64,000 nt of DNA from Candidatus Pantoea formicae (GCF_011752625.1 NZ_VWXD01000011.1:62001-126000), one strand, 5' to 3'. Shown: positions 51,247 through 60,443, counted from the first letter of the stretch. Notes: generated from the letters alone by a model not told the origin. Program-made: numbers and translations.

Positions 51247-51268
51247 GGCAGAACCTTGGTGTTCTGCC
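51247..51268 (+). promoter_or_regulatory. Hairpin in the rpoS leader
   Basis: GGCAGAAC/GTTCTGCC, a perfect 8-base stem with a six-base loop, lies between the nlpD stop and the rpoS ribosome binding site (TAGGAG near 51281). The following GGATCACGGGTAGGAGCC is identical in E. coli, whose rpoS leader is controlled by Hfq-dependent sRNAs such as DsrA and RprA. Whether those sRNAs pair here cannot be shown from this window. Confidence 0.6.
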
Positions 51269-51293
51269 CTTGGATCACGGGTAGGAGCCGCTT

Positions 51294-52286
51294 ATGAACC
51301 AGAATACGCTGAAAGTTAACGAGTTACATGAAGATGCGGAATTCGAGGAGAACGGAGCTGAGGTTTTTGATGAGAAGGCTCTCGTTGAGAACGAACCTAG
51401 TGATAGCGAAGTAGCTGAAGAAGAGCTGTTGTCACAGGGTGCGACGCAACGCGTTTTGGATGCGACGCAGCTTTACCTTGGTGAGATCGGTTACTCTCCA
51501 CTACTGACGGCGGAAGAAGAAGTGTTCTTCGCTCGTCGTGCACTACGTGGTGATATTCCTTCTCGCCGCCGCATGATTGAAAGTAATTTACGCTTGGTAG
51601 TAAAGATTGCCCGCCGCTACAGCAATCGTGGTCTGGCACTGCTGGATCTGATTGAAGAGGGTAATCTCGGCCTGATTCGTGCCGTGGAGAAGTTTGACCC
51701 AGAACGTGGGTTCCGTTTCTCGACTTATGCTACCTGGTGGATTCGTCAAACGATTGAACGGGCGATCATGAATCAAACCCGAACCATTCGTCTGCCTATC
51801 CACATCGTTAAAGAGTTGAATGTTTACCTGCGTACCGCGCGTGAGCTTTCACACAAGCTTGACCATGAGCCTAGTGCGGAAGAGATCGCTGAGCAGTTAG
51901 ACAAGCCGGTTGATGACGTTAGCCGTATGCTGCGTCTCAACGAGCGTATTACCTCGGTTGATACACCGCTGGGTGGAGATTCCGAAAAAGCGCTGCTGGA
52001 TATCCTGGCCGATGAGAAAGACAACGGCCCGGAAGACACCACGCAGGACGATGATATGAAACAAAGCATCGTTAAGTGGTTGTTTGAATTGAATGCCAAG
52101 CAGCGTGAAGTGCTGGCGCGTCGTTTCGGCCTGTTAGGCTATGAAGCGGCAACGCTGGAAGATGTAGGCCGTGAAATCGGGTTGACCCGTGAACGTGTCC
52201 GTCAGATTCAGGTTGAAGGTCTGCGTCGTCTGCGTGAGATTTTGCAGACTCAGGGCCTCAATATTGAAGCACTGTTTCGTGAATAA
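51294..52286 (+). CDS. rpoS: RNA polymerase sigma factor RpoS
   Basis: RpoS is the master sigma factor of stationary phase and general stress. The 330-residue protein has region 1.2 (LYLGEIGYSPLLTAEEE), regions 2.1-2.4 (about 90-155, DLIEEGNLGLIRAVEKFDP and STYATWWIRQTIERAIM), region 3, and a region 4 helix-turn-helix (TLEDVGREIGLTRERVRQIQ, about 285-305). Ribosome binding site GGTAGGAG. A strong terminator follows. In E. coli a variable block separates rpoS from mutS; here only 113 bases do. Confidence 0.97.
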   Translation: MNQNTLKVNELHEDAEFEENGAEVFDEKALVENEPSDSEVAEEELLSQGATQRVLDATQLYLGEIGYSPLLTAEEEVFFARRALRGDIPSRRRMIESNLRLVVKIARRYSNRGLALLDLIEEGNLGLIRAVEKFDPERGFRFSTYATWWIRQTIERAIMNQTRTIRLPIHIVKELNVYLRTARELSHKLDHEPSAEEIAEQLDKPVDDVSRMLRLNERITSVDTPLGGDSEKALLDILADEKDNGPEDTTQDDDMKQSIVKWLFELNAKQREVLARRFGLLGYEAATLEDVGREIGLTRERVRQIQVEGLRRLREILQTQGLNIEALFRE

Positions 52287-52301
52287 GCCTTAACCGGCAA
52301 T

Positions 52302-52335
52302 AAAAAAACGGTGGCCCTTGGGTCACCGTTTTTTT
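52302..52335. terminator. Bidirectional terminator between rpoS and mutS
   Basis: ACGGTGACC-type stem (ACGGTGGCC with GGTCACCGT, one mismatch) flanked by seven A on the left and seven T on the right, so it can stop transcription from both the rpoS and mutS sides. Confidence 0.88.
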
Positions 52336-52399
52336 ATGTGCGTTATCTGGTTGTTGCGCTAATGAGCGGCATCATAGCCCGCCGCTCATCAGTACTGAA

Positions 52400-54943
52400 C
52401 TAGACCAATGTTTTAAGGCGGTAAATCCATTCCAGGGCTTGTTTTGGCGTCAGGCTATCTGGGTCAAGCGCTTCCAGCGCATCAACCGCGGGTGAGGTCT
52501 CTGCAACCAACAGCTGCATTTGCGAGCCTTCCACGGTGGAAGCGGCAGAGCTGCCAGACAATGCCTCCAATTCCTTCAGCTTATTACGCGCACGCTTGAT
52601 GACATCCTTTGGCACCCCCGCCAGTGCAGCGACAGCCAGGCCGTAACTCTTGCTGGCTGCACCATCTTGTACGCTGTGCATAAAGGCAATGGTGTCGCCA
52701 TGTTCGACGGCATCCAGATGAACATTCACCACGCCTTCCATTTTCTCTGGCAGAGTGGTGAGTTCGAAGTAATGGGTAGCAAACAGCGTCATGGCTTTGA
52801 TGCGATTGGCCAAGCTTTCCGCACAGGCCCATGCCAGCGAGAGGCCGTCATAGGTTGACGTACCGCGTCCAATCTCATCCATCAACACCAGACTATTTTC
52901 AGTGGCGTTATGCAGAATATTGGCCGTTTCCGTCATCTCAACCATAAAGGTTGAACGTCCAGAAGCCAGGTCATCGGCCGCGCCCACGCGCGTGAAAATA
53001 CGGTCAATGGGGCCAATCACCGTCTCTTCTGCTGGCACATAACTGCCAATCCATGCCATAAGCGCGATGAGCGCAGTTTGGCGCATATAGGTACTTTTAC
53101 CGCCCATGTTAGGACCAGTAATGATCAGCATGCGACGCTGTTGCGAAAGCGACAATGGGTTGGCAATGAACGGTTCTTTTAACACCTGCTCTACCACCGG
53201 ATGGCGCCCAGCCGTAATGCGGATTCCAGCTTTTTCCTGCAATACAGGACGGCAATAATTTAATGTCCAAGCCCTCTCCGCGAGGTTTGCCAGCACATCC
53301 AACTCTGCTAGTGCAGCAGCACTGAGTTGCAGCGCTTCAAGGTGTGGCATTAAACGATCCAGCAACTCCTCATAAAGCCCTTTTTCCAGCGCCAGTGCTT
53401 TGCCTTTTGAGGTCAGAACTTTATCTTCATACTCTTTTAGTTCTGGAATGATGTAGCGTTCGGCATTTTTCAGCGTCTGACGGCGCACATAATGAATCGG
53501 CACCTGGTGGCTTTGGCCACGGCTGACCTGAATGTAGTAGCCATGAATGGCATTAAAACCGACTTTTAGAGTATCGAGACCCAGTTTTTCACGTTCACGA
53601 ATTTCTAAACGATCGAGATAATCAGTGGCACCATCAGCGAGCGCGCGCCACTCATCCAGCTCAGCATTGTATCCTGGTGCAATCACGCCGCCGTCACGAA
53701 CCAGCACCGGCGGCGACTCAATCACCGCTTGCTCTAGCAGCTCGCGTAATTCAGTGAAATCCCCCATCTGCGCGCGAAGATTCACCAGCTGAGTGGCTTC
53801 CACACCTTCAAGCTGCTGATTAAGTTCGGGTAACTGCTGGAAGGCATGACGCATACGCGCCAAATCACGCGGGCGTGCGGTGCGCAGCGCCAGACGCGCC
53901 AGAATACGCTCAAGGTCACCGACCTGACGCAGCACTGGCTGCAACTCTTGGCTAAGTGATTGCAGTTCAGCAATCGATTCCTGTCGGCGACCGATGGTGG
54001 TGACATCACGCAGTGGCATGTGTAGCCAACGTTTCAGCATACGGCTGCCCATCGGCGTGACGGTTTTATCCAGCACCGCGGCTAGCGTATTTTCAATGCC
54101 ACCCGCGAGGTTTTGGGTAATCTCCAGATTACGACGGGTTGCCGCATCCATGATCACGCTGTCCTGCTGACGCTCCATGCTCAGCGAACGGATATGTGGC
54201 AAGGAGGTGCGCTGCGTGTCTTTGACATACTGCAGCAAACAGCCCGCTGCGCGCAGTGCCAGATGTGCCTGCTCAACACCAAAACCGCTGAGGTCACGCG
54301 TACCAAATTGCAGATTCAATTGCTGGCGAGCGGTGTCAACTTCATATTCCCAAAGCGGGCGACGGCGCAGGCCACGACGTTGGTCAATCAACGCCATAGC
54401 TTGGAGATCTTCAGGGTAGAGCAGCTCAGCCGGATTGGTGCGCTGCAGTTCTGCTGCCATGGTCTCCTGGTCAGCCGGTTCGCTCAGGCGAAAACGCCCG
54501 GAGCTGATATCCAATGTGGCATAGCCAAAACCGCGCTGGCTCTGGAAGATGGCTGCCAGCAGGTTATCCTGACGCTCTTGCAACAGCGCCTCATCACTGA
54601 TGGTGCCGGGCGTCACAATACGAACGACTTTACGCTCTACCGGGCCTTTGCTCAGTGCCGGATCGCCAATCTGCTCGCAGATCGCCACGGATTCACCGAG
54701 CTGTACCAGTTTCGCCAGATAGCCTTCAACCGCGTGGTAAGGTACACCTGCCATGGGAATGGGTTCACCGGCTGATGCGCCGCGTTTGGTGAGTGAGATC
54801 TCAAGTAGCTGTGAAGCACGTCTGGCGTCGTCATAGAACAGCTCGTAAAAATCGCCCATGCGATAAAACAGCAGGATGTCAGGATGGTCGGCCTTCAGGC
54901 GCAGGTATTGCTGCATCATGGGCGTATGGCCTGTAAAGTCCAT
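52400..54943 (-). CDS. mutS: DNA mismatch repair protein MutS
   Basis: MutS recognises mismatches and starts methyl-directed repair. The 847-residue protein has the N-terminal mismatch domain with the Phe-X-Glu motif (LLFYRMGDFYELFYDDA), connector and lever regions, the ATPase domain with Walker A ITGPNMGGKSTYMRQTALIA near residue 612 and Walker B LVLMDEIGRGTSTYDG, and the C-terminal tetramer helix DSLTPKQALEWIYRLK. Start at ATG 54943: AAAGGAG sits eight bases upstream and the N-terminus MDFTGHTPMMQQY aligns with E. coli; in-frame starts at 54961 and 54994 would overlap or precede this ribosome binding site. Confidence 0.95.
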   Translation of the reverse strand: MDFTGHTPMMQQYLRLKADHPDILLFYRMGDFYELFYDDARRASQLLEISLTKRGASAGEPIPMAGVPYHAVEGYLAKLVQLGESVAICEQIGDPALSKGPVERKVVRIVTPGTISDEALLQERQDNLLAAIFQSQRGFGYATLDISSGRFRLSEPADQETMAAELQRTNPAELLYPEDLQAMALIDQRRGLRRRPLWEYEVDTARQQLNLQFGTRDLSGFGVEQAHLALRAAGCLLQYVKDTQRTSLPHIRSLSMERQQDSVIMDAATRRNLEITQNLAGGIENTLAAVLDKTVTPMGSRMLKRWLHMPLRDVTTIGRRQESIAELQSLSQELQPVLRQVGDLERILARLALRTARPRDLARMRHAFQQLPELNQQLEGVEATQLVNLRAQMGDFTELRELLEQAVIESPPVLVRDGGVIAPGYNAELDEWRALADGATDYLDRLEIREREKLGLDTLKVGFNAIHGYYIQVSRGQSHQVPIHYVRRQTLKNAERYIIPELKEYEDKVLTSKGKALALEKGLYEELLDRLMPHLEALQLSAAALAELDVLANLAERAWTLNYCRPVLQEKAGIRITAGRHPVVEQVLKEPFIANPLSLSQQRRMLIITGPNMGGKSTYMRQTALIALMAWIGSYVPAEETVIGPIDRIFTRVGAADDLASGRSTFMVEMTETANILHNATENSLVLMDEIGRGTSTYDGLSLAWACAESLANRIKAMTLFATHYFELTTLPEKMEGVVNVHLDAVEHGDTIAFMHSVQDGAASKSYGLAVAALAGVPKDVIKRARNKLKELEALSGSSAASTVEGSQMQLLVAETSPAVDALEALDPDSLTPKQALEWIYRLKTLV

Positions 54944-55309
54944 TTGCGCTGCTCCTTTCATCTCGTATTCACTCAAAATTGACTCTTTGATCATTATCAG
55001 CCGGATCTTGCCAGCCAGCTTGTTGCGTTATCCTGCAGGCGGACAACCAAAGCGTCGATGTTAACATTTTTGCCCGGTGACCTTCATCCGCCAGACATGA
55101 TTTCTGGCTGCCGACCTTAACAAATTGCGATAAGGGGTAAAAAGCAAAATTTCGCGATAAAGCTTAAGTGCAGAGCTGTCTCGCAAATTTGTGCTGCAAC
55201 CCACTGAAATCGGCGAAAAGCAGCGAAATTTTAAGATATTACTCTGTATCCCGCATGGATGAACGATTACCATGTGGGCTTCCGGTTTCATCTGGCTTAT
55301 GGATATCTA
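54944..55309. other. mutS-mltB divergent intergenic region
   Basis: A 366-base gap between divergent genes. It is AT-richer than its neighbours and must hold the mutS and mltB promoters, but I find no convincing -35/-10 pair, repeat or small gene. Two short reading frames within it have no ribosome binding site or recognisable product. Confidence 0.5.
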
Positions 55310-56392
55310 ATGCGTTTCAAGGTTGCTTTTCTTCCGCTTATTGCCCTGCTTGCTGCCTGCAGCAGTAAGCCTGCACCCCAGCAGCAATCCGCCGTTGTGC
55401 CTGCACCTAAAGGTGGTTTTTTACTGGAACCTTCACACGCCGTTCAGCCGATGTTTGGCGATTTCGCCAGTAATCCGGCGGCTGAGCAGTTTATTGATCA
55501 AATGGTGGCAAAACACGGTTTCAACCGCGACCAGTTGCATGCCGTCATTGGCCAGGCAAAGCGCTTGGACTACGTGCTGCGATTAATGGATCAGCAGGCA
55601 CCAAGTTATACGCCGCCATCTGGACCCAATGGCGCGTGGATTCGCTATCGCAACAAATTTATCACGCCAGATAATGTGCAGAATGGTGTGGCGTTCTGGA
55701 ACCAATATCAGGATGCATTGCAGCGTGCCCAACAGGTTTATGGTGTTCCGCCTGAAATCATTGTCGGTATTATCGGTGTCGAAACGCGCTGGGGCCGAGT
55801 GATGGGTAAAACGCGTCTGCTGGATGCGCTGGCAACCTTATCCTTTAGCTATCCTCGCCGGGCCGCTTATTTCAGCAGTGAGCTGGAAACCTTCTTGCTG
55901 ATGGCGCGTACAGAACAGGATGATCCGTTGGATCTCCGCGGTTCCTTTGCAGGGGCGATGGGTTACGGCCAGTTTATGCCGTCTTCCTATAAACAGTATG
56001 CGGTCGATTTTAACGGCGATGGTCACATTAACCTGTGGGATCCGGTGGATGCCATCGGTAGCGTTGCAAACTACTTCAAAGAACACGGCTGGCGTGCGGG
56101 TGAGAATGTTGCGGTGCCTGCGAGCGGTCAAGCCCCTGGGCTGGACGATGGCTTCAAAACGCTTTACCCAGTTAATACGCTGATGGCCAGCGGTTTAACG
56201 CCGCAAGGTTCCCTGGACGGCAACAATCAGGCTAGCCTGCTGCGGCTCGATCTGGGTACCAGTTATCAATATTGGTTTGGCTTGCCAAACTTCTATGTCA
56301 TCACGCGTTATAACCACAGTACGCACTATGCGATGGCCGTGTGGCAACTGGGTGAAGCCGTTGCGAAAGCGCGTCAGGGCAATATGCTTTAA
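55310..56392 (+). CDS. mltB: Membrane-bound lytic murein transglycosylase B
   Basis: MltB cleaves peptidoglycan glycan strands and is anchored in the outer membrane. The 360-residue lipoprotein has a short signal MRFKVAFLPLIALLAAC with lipobox LAAC and Ser-Ser following, then the family 103 (SLT 3) domain. The catalytic glutamate is in GVETRWGRVMGK near residue 163; GAMGYGQFMPSSYKQYAVDF and DGDGHINLWD-like FNGDGHINLWDPVDAIGSVANY carry the substrate and calcium-binding elements. Start is ATG 55310; 17 codons upstream are not part of the signal peptide. Confidence 0.95.
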   Translation: MRFKVAFLPLIALLAACSSKPAPQQQSAVVPAPKGGFLLEPSHAVQPMFGDFASNPAAEQFIDQMVAKHGFNRDQLHAVIGQAKRLDYVLRLMDQQAPSYTPPSGPNGAWIRYRNKFITPDNVQNGVAFWNQYQDALQRAQQVYGVPPEIIVGIIGVETRWGRVMGKTRLLDALATLSFSYPRRAAYFSSELETFLLMARTEQDDPLDLRGSFAGAMGYGQFMPSSYKQYAVDFNGDGHINLWDPVDAIGSVANYFKEHGWRAGENVAVPASGQAPGLDDGFKTLYPVNTLMASGLTPQGSLDGNNQASLLRLDLGTSYQYWFGLPNFYVITRYNHSTHYAMAVWQLGEAVAKARQGNML

Positions 56393-56412
56393 TGCTGTCC
56401 TTATAAAGTGTG

Positions 56413-56456
56413 AGGGTATAAGATGGCGCCCCTTTTGCGGTGCCATCTTCACCCTA
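56413..56456 (+). terminator. Hairpin between mltB and the yjdM-like gene
   Basis: AAGATGGC/GCCATCTT stem with a partly paired GC inner arm and an outer AGGGT/ACCCT. It lies 20 bases after mltB. No U-run follows, so termination is uncertain. Confidence 0.4.
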
Positions 56457-56478
56457 TGCTGACTTCTGAGGAGCGCTT

Positions 56479-56814
56479 ATGACGACTTTACCTGCCTGTC
56501 CTGTATGCCAGGCTGATTATACCTGGCAAGACGGTGACAACCTGAACTGCCCATCTTGTGGCCATATTTGGTCAACAGCAGCAGATACCACAGCGGAAGG
56601 GCTGGTGGTACGTGATGCTAATGGCAATCTGCTGGCTGATGGTGACAGCGTGACAGTAGTTAAAGATCTCAAAGTCAAAGGCAGTTCTTCCACACTGAAA
56701 ATCGGCACCAAAGTGAAAAGCATTCGCTTGGTCGAAGGTGACCATAATATCGATTGTAAGATTGATGGCTTTGGCCCGATGAAGCTTAAATCTGAATTTG
56801 TGAAAAAGAACTAA
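56479..56814 (+). CDS. yjdM: YjdM/PhnA-like zinc-ribbon protein
   Basis: A 111-residue protein of the YjdM (formerly PhnA-like) family. The N-terminal zinc ribbon is formed by CPVCQADYTWQ and LNCPSCGHIW (two CxxC pairs, residues 7-10 and 25-28). The C-terminal domain GLVVRDANGNLLADGDSVTV and IGTKVKSIRLVEGDHNIDCK is nearly identical to E. coli YjdM. Despite the old name it is not part of phosphonate degradation; function unknown. GAGGAGCG precedes the start. Its position next to mltB differs from E. coli, where yjdM is near phn. Confidence 0.93.
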   Translation: MTTLPACPVCQADYTWQDGDNLNCPSCGHIWSTAADTTAEGLVVRDANGNLLADGDSVTVVKDLKVKGSSSTLKIGTKVKSIRLVEGDHNIDCKIDGFGPMKLKSEFVKKN

Positions 56815-56817
56815 TGG

Positions 56818-56842
56818 CAGGACGGCGCGCTTTGCCGTCCTG
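56818..56842. terminator. Terminator between yjdM and the DapA-family gene
   Basis: CAGGACGGC/GCCGTCCTG stem with a seven-base loop, in the 36-base gap between two convergent genes, followed by TGCACCTTTTA. Likely serves the plus strand. Confidence 0.55.
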
Positions 56843-56850
56843 TGCACCTT

Positions 56851-57738
56851 TTACCCCAGTAAGCGATCTACGGCCTCGCACTGTTCCATGCTGAGTTCAC
56901 CGCCAAAATTGCGTGAATGGCTGCCCATCGAATTAAACTTACGTGCGACGGCGGTTTTGATGGTGGTAACAAAATCATCACCGATAGTGTAAATCGCCAT
57001 CAGTTGGCCAATGCGTTGCTGAATCCGAGTGAGTTTTTCTAACTCTCCGGCACGCCATGCTTGCATCGCCTCGGCAAAGAGCTCGGGCACAATATTGTTC
57101 AACCCAGAGATAACACCCGCCCCGCCGGCCAGTAAGTTCGGCAGTAGATACTCGTCATAACCGGAAAGTACGCTGAAATCGCTGCGTACCTTTTTCGTTT
57201 CTTCAATCAAAGCCCGATTGTGAGACAGGCAATCCATGGTGTCTTTAATGCCAATAAACTGTGGCAGTTCTGCTGCGAGCTCAGCGATCAGCGCCGGCGT
57301 TAAATCGCAGCCAGTGCGCGCCGGGAAATTATAGGCAAACCACTTTCCACCTAATTGTTTATCCAGCGCTTTAAAGTAGCTCAGCAACTGCTTTTGCGTC
57401 TGGCCATAGTAGTAGGGTGGTAAAACCATTACCGCATCATAACCATTTTTCCAGGCGGCTTCGGCGAGTTGCACCATATCAGGAATGCAGGTGCTTGAAA
57501 CATTTGCCACCATGGTGAGCGGAGAAAGTTGACGCGCTTCGCGAATCAGTTGCAGCCTTTCCTGCTGAGTCAGCGAAGCAAATTCGCCAATGCTCCCCAT
57601 CAACAATAGGGTATCAATGCCCGATGTGCTCAGGCGTGAAAAATGGCGACCGAGTGCATCAACATCCAACTTGTTGTTTTGATCAAAAGGGGTAACCGAT
57701 GGGCACCAGATGCCCGTCAATAAAGGTTGTGCAGCCAT
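56851..57738 (-). CDS. Dihydrodipicolinate synthase/N-acetylneuraminate lyase family protein
   Basis: A 295-residue class I aldolase of the DapA/NanA superfamily. It has the family's TIM-barrel landmarks: GIWCPSVTPFDQ, the pyruvate-binding GSIGEFASL loop near 49, YNFPARTG with the catalytic Tyr near 136, and the Schiff-base lysine Lys165 in IGIKDTMD. GSIGEF replaces the GTTGES of true DapA and the substrate-selecting arginine is not evident, so it is more likely a 2-keto-acid aldolase or lyase than DapA. The substrate is not identifiable. Start at ATG 57738 with GGAGC upstream. It converges on yjdM and is divergent from tam. Confidence 0.85.
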   Translation of the reverse strand: MAAQPLLTGIWCPSVTPFDQNNKLDVDALGRHFSRLSTSGIDTLLLMGSIGEFASLTQQERLQLIREARQLSPLTMVANVSSTCIPDMVQLAEAAWKNGYDAVMVLPPYYYGQTQKQLLSYFKALDKQLGGKWFAYNFPARTGCDLTPALIAELAAELPQFIGIKDTMDCLSHNRALIEETKKVRSDFSVLSGYDEYLLPNLLAGGAGVISGLNNIVPELFAEAMQAWRAGELEKLTRIQQRIGQLMAIYTIGDDFVTTIKTAVARKFNSMGSHSRNFGGELSMEQCEAVDRLLG

Positions 57739-57903
57739 CACTCGCTCCTTGATTGAAAAATGAAACGTTGTTTTAACTTAATCACCCAGATCAATTTGTG
57801 CCAGCGAGTCAGCCTTAAAAAGTGAGGTATCGCACTTTTCTCTTCGCCTCAGAAGACGAAAAGCAGTTAGTGTGGTGCTCTTCAGCCAGACAGGAGTGGT
57901 GAC

Positions 57904-58680
57904 ATGCAAGACTGGAATCCTCAACTTTATCGTCAGTTCGAATCGGAACGTACGCGACCTGCGCGTGAACTCTTAGATCGTATTCCCCCTATCCACGTGC
58001 ATTTTGCCACTGACCTTGGTTGTGGGCCTGGCAACAGTACCGAACTACTGGCGCATAAGTGGCCAGATGCACAGATCACCGGTATTGATAGTTCAGCAGC
58101 GATGCTGGAACAGGCTCAGGAGCGACTGCCGTCTTGCGCTTTCCAGCAGGCGGATATTCGGCACTGGCAGCCATCTCAGCCACAGCAGGTTATTTATGCC
58201 AATGCGTCTTTACAGTGGCTGACTGACCATCAAACGCTACTGCCGCATCTGGTCAATCAACTGGATATCGGCGGCGCGCTGGCGGTGCAAATGCCAGATA
58301 ACCTCGAAGAGCCTTCACATCGTCTGATGCGTGAAGTGGCGGCCAGTGAGCGCTGGCAGTCGCATATTTCGGCGCAGGCAGCAGACCGCAAACGACTACT
58401 GACCACCGAAAACTATTTTGATTTGCTGAGCGATGCAGGTTGTCAGGTCGATATCTGGCGCACGACCTACTATCACCCAATGGCGGATGCACAGGGCATT
58501 ATTACCTGGCTGCGCGCTACCGGTTTGCGTCCTTTCCTCGCCACGCTGGATGAGACGCAGCAGGCTGAGTTCCTCCATGACTATCATCAGGCATTGCTCC
58601 CGGCTTATCCCTCTCGTCACAACGGTCAGGTTTTGCTGGCTTTCCCACGACTCTTTATGGTGGCAGTGAGAACTCGCTGA
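57904..58680 (+). CDS. tam: Trans-aconitate 2-methyltransferase Tam
   Basis: Tam methylates trans-aconitate, an inhibitor formed spontaneously from cis-aconitate. The 258-residue protein is a class I SAM methyltransferase: WNPQLYRQFESERTRPA at the N-terminus, the SAM loop ATDLGCGPGNSTELL near residue 36, GIDSSAAMLEQA and the ANASLQWLTDH motif, then the substrate part DIWRTTYYHPMADAQGI and GQVLLAFPRLFMVA. Alignment to E. coli Tam is good over the full length. It has its own leader after the divergent aldolase gene. Confidence 0.92.
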   Translation: MQDWNPQLYRQFESERTRPARELLDRIPPIHVHFATDLGCGPGNSTELLAHKWPDAQITGIDSSAAMLEQAQERLPSCAFQQADIRHWQPSQPQQVIYANASLQWLTDHQTLLPHLVNQLDIGGALAVQMPDNLEEPSHRLMREVAASERWQSHISAQAADRKRLLTTENYFDLLSDAGCQVDIWRTTYYHPMADAQGIITWLRATGLRPFLATLDETQQAEFLHDYHQALLPAYPSRHNGQVLLAFPRLFMVAVRTR

Positions 58681-58782
58681 TCTCATCGGGAGCAGGCTCG
58701 CAAAATAGTGTGGTGGTGGTTGAAAAGGGCTTCCCGCCACACCATTTATTGCTAACGTGAAGCGCCATAACAGGAGAAGGCG

Positions 58783-59277
58783 ATGAACGACCAACAGTTG
58801 CAACAGTTGAGTTTTCGCATTGGTGAGCAGTTAAAAGCACGCCAGGCGACCGTAACCGCTGCCGAATCTTGTACCGGAGGCTGGATTGCTAAGGTCTTCA
58901 CTGATGTGAGTGGTAGCTCAGCCTGGTTTGAGCGTGGCTTCGTGACTTACAGCAATGAAGCTAAACAGCAGATGGTGGGTGTGCAGGCTGCTACTCTGGC
59001 CCAACATGGCGCAGTGAGCGAGCAAACCGTACGTGAGATGGCGCGGGGTGCCTGCAATGCTGCTGCTGCTGATTTTGGCGTTGCGGTGAGCGGGATTGCC
59101 GGGCCAGATGGCGGTTCAGCGGAGAAACCGGTTGGCACCGTTTGGTTTGCTATTGCAGGACCGAATGGGCGTATCATTGCGCAGCAGCAAATTTTTGCCG
59201 GAGACCGTGAAGCGGTGCGCCGTCAGTCGGTTTGTTGGGCACTCCAAACGCTGCTTGATGAATTTCTGACAAATTAA
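58783..59277 (+). CDS. pncC: Nicotinamide-nucleotide amidohydrolase PncC
   Basis: PncC removes the amide of NMN to give nicotinate mononucleotide for the pyridine nucleotide cycle. The 164-residue protein is the stand-alone CinA C-terminal domain: TVTAAESCTGGWIAK (residues 20-34), SAWFERGFVTYSNEAKQQM and the GVAVSGIAGPDGGSAEKPVGTVW core. Start at ATG 58783 is preceded by AGGAGAAGG. It lies 95 bases before recA, a conserved order. Confidence 0.94.
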   Translation: MNDQQLQQLSFRIGEQLKARQATVTAAESCTGGWIAKVFTDVSGSSAWFERGFVTYSNEAKQQMVGVQAATLAQHGAVSEQTVREMARGACNAAAADFGVAVSGIAGPDGGSAEKPVGTVWFAIAGPNGRIIAQQQIFAGDREAVRRQSVCWALQTLLDEFLTN

Positions 59278-59279
59278 AC

Positions 59280-59307
59280 TTGATACTGTATGGTCATACA
59301 GTATAAT
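59280..59307 (+). promoter_or_regulatory. recA promoter with SOS (LexA) box
   Basis: TACTGTATGGTCATACAGTA (59284-59303) is a 20-base LexA operator with perfect CTGT/ACAG ends. It overlaps the promoter -35 TTGATA (59280-59285) and -10 TATAAT (59302-59307), spaced by 16 bases, exactly as at E. coli recA. LexA binding therefore blocks polymerase until DNA damage. Confidence 0.95.
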
Positions 59308-59372
59308 TAGCGGCAACAGAACGAGCAGGCATACAACGATGTCGGCTTACCCAGCATGATTTAGGAGTGGAA

Positions 59373-60443
59373 ATGGCGATTGACGAGAACAAACAGAAAG
59401 CTTTAGCTGCCGCGCTGGGCCAGATTGAGAAACAATTTGGTAAAGGCTCGATCATGCGCTTGGGTGAAGACCGCTCAATGGATGTTGAAACCATTTCAAC
59501 CGGTTCACTGTCGCTGGATATCGCGTTGGGTGCTGGCGGTTTGCCAATGGGCCGTATCGTTGAAATCTACGGACCAGAGTCTTCTGGTAAAACAACACTG
59601 ACGCTGCAGGTTATTGCCGCTGCGCAACGTAAAGGCAAAACCTGTGCCTTTATTGATGCTGAACACGCACTTGACCCGGTATACGCCAAAAAACTGGGCG
59701 TAGATATCGATAACCTGCTGTGCTCACAGCCGGATACCGGTGAGCAGGCGCTGGAAATCTGTGATGCGCTGGCGCGCTCTGGTGCGGTTGATGTCATCAT
59801 TGTTGACTCCGTGGCAGCGCTGACGCCTAAAGCAGAAATCGAAGGTGAAATCGGTGATTCGCACATGGGCCTGGCCGCTCGTATGATGAGCCAGGCGATG
59901 CGTAAGCTGGCGGGTAACCTGAAGCAGTCCAACACGCTGCTGATCTTCATCAACCAGATTCGTATGAAAATTGGTGTGATGTTTGGCAACCCAGAAACCA
60001 CTACCGGTGGTAACGCGCTGAAATTCTACGCTTCTGTCCGTCTTGATATCCGCCGTATCGGTGCGATCAAAGAGGGTGATGAAGTGGTGGGTAGCGAAAC
60101 CCGCGTGAAAGTAGTGAAGAACAAAATTGCGGCACCGTTTAAGCAGGCTGAATTCCAGATCATGTACGGTGAAGGCATCAACACCTTTGGTGAGCTGGTG
60201 GATCTTGGCGTGAAACACAAACTGGTTGAGAAAGCCGGTGCGTGGTACAGCTACAACGGTGAGAAGATTGGTCAAGGTAAAGCTAACTCGACTAACTTCC
60301 TGAAAGAGAACCCGGCCATCGCCAACGAAATCGATAAAAAGTTGCGTGATTTGCTGCTGACGGGGGCGACAGCTGGCGCCGGTGCAGCAGACATTCCTGC
60401 TGATGACTACGAAGAAGCCAGCGAAACCAACGAAGATTTCTAA
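59373..60443 (+). CDS. recA: Recombinase RecA
   Basis: RecA forms filaments on single-stranded DNA, performs strand exchange and triggers LexA self-cleavage. The 356-residue protein has the N-terminal oligomerisation helix (MAIDENKQKALAAALGQIEK), Walker A EIYGPESSGKTTLTLQ near residue 66, the VDSVAALTPKAEIEGE Walker B region near 145, DNA-binding loops L1 (GEIGDSHMGL) and L2 (FGNPETTTGGNAL), and an acidic C-terminus. Start at ATG 59373 after TTTAGGAGTGG; an in-frame ATG two codons earlier is less likely. Confidence 0.97.
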   Translation: MAIDENKQKALAAALGQIEKQFGKGSIMRLGEDRSMDVETISTGSLSLDIALGAGGLPMGRIVEIYGPESSGKTTLTLQVIAAAQRKGKTCAFIDAEHALDPVYAKKLGVDIDNLLCSQPDTGEQALEICDALARSGAVDVIIVDSVAALTPKAEIEGEIGDSHMGLAARMMSQAMRKLAGNLKQSNTLLIFINQIRMKIGVMFGNPETTTGGNALKFYASVRLDIRRIGAIKEGDEVVGSETRVKVVKNKIAAPFKQAEFQIMYGEGINTFGELVDLGVKHKLVEKAGAWYSYNGEKIGQGKANSTNFLKENPAIANEIDKKLRDLLLTGATAGAGAADIPADDYEEASETNEDF

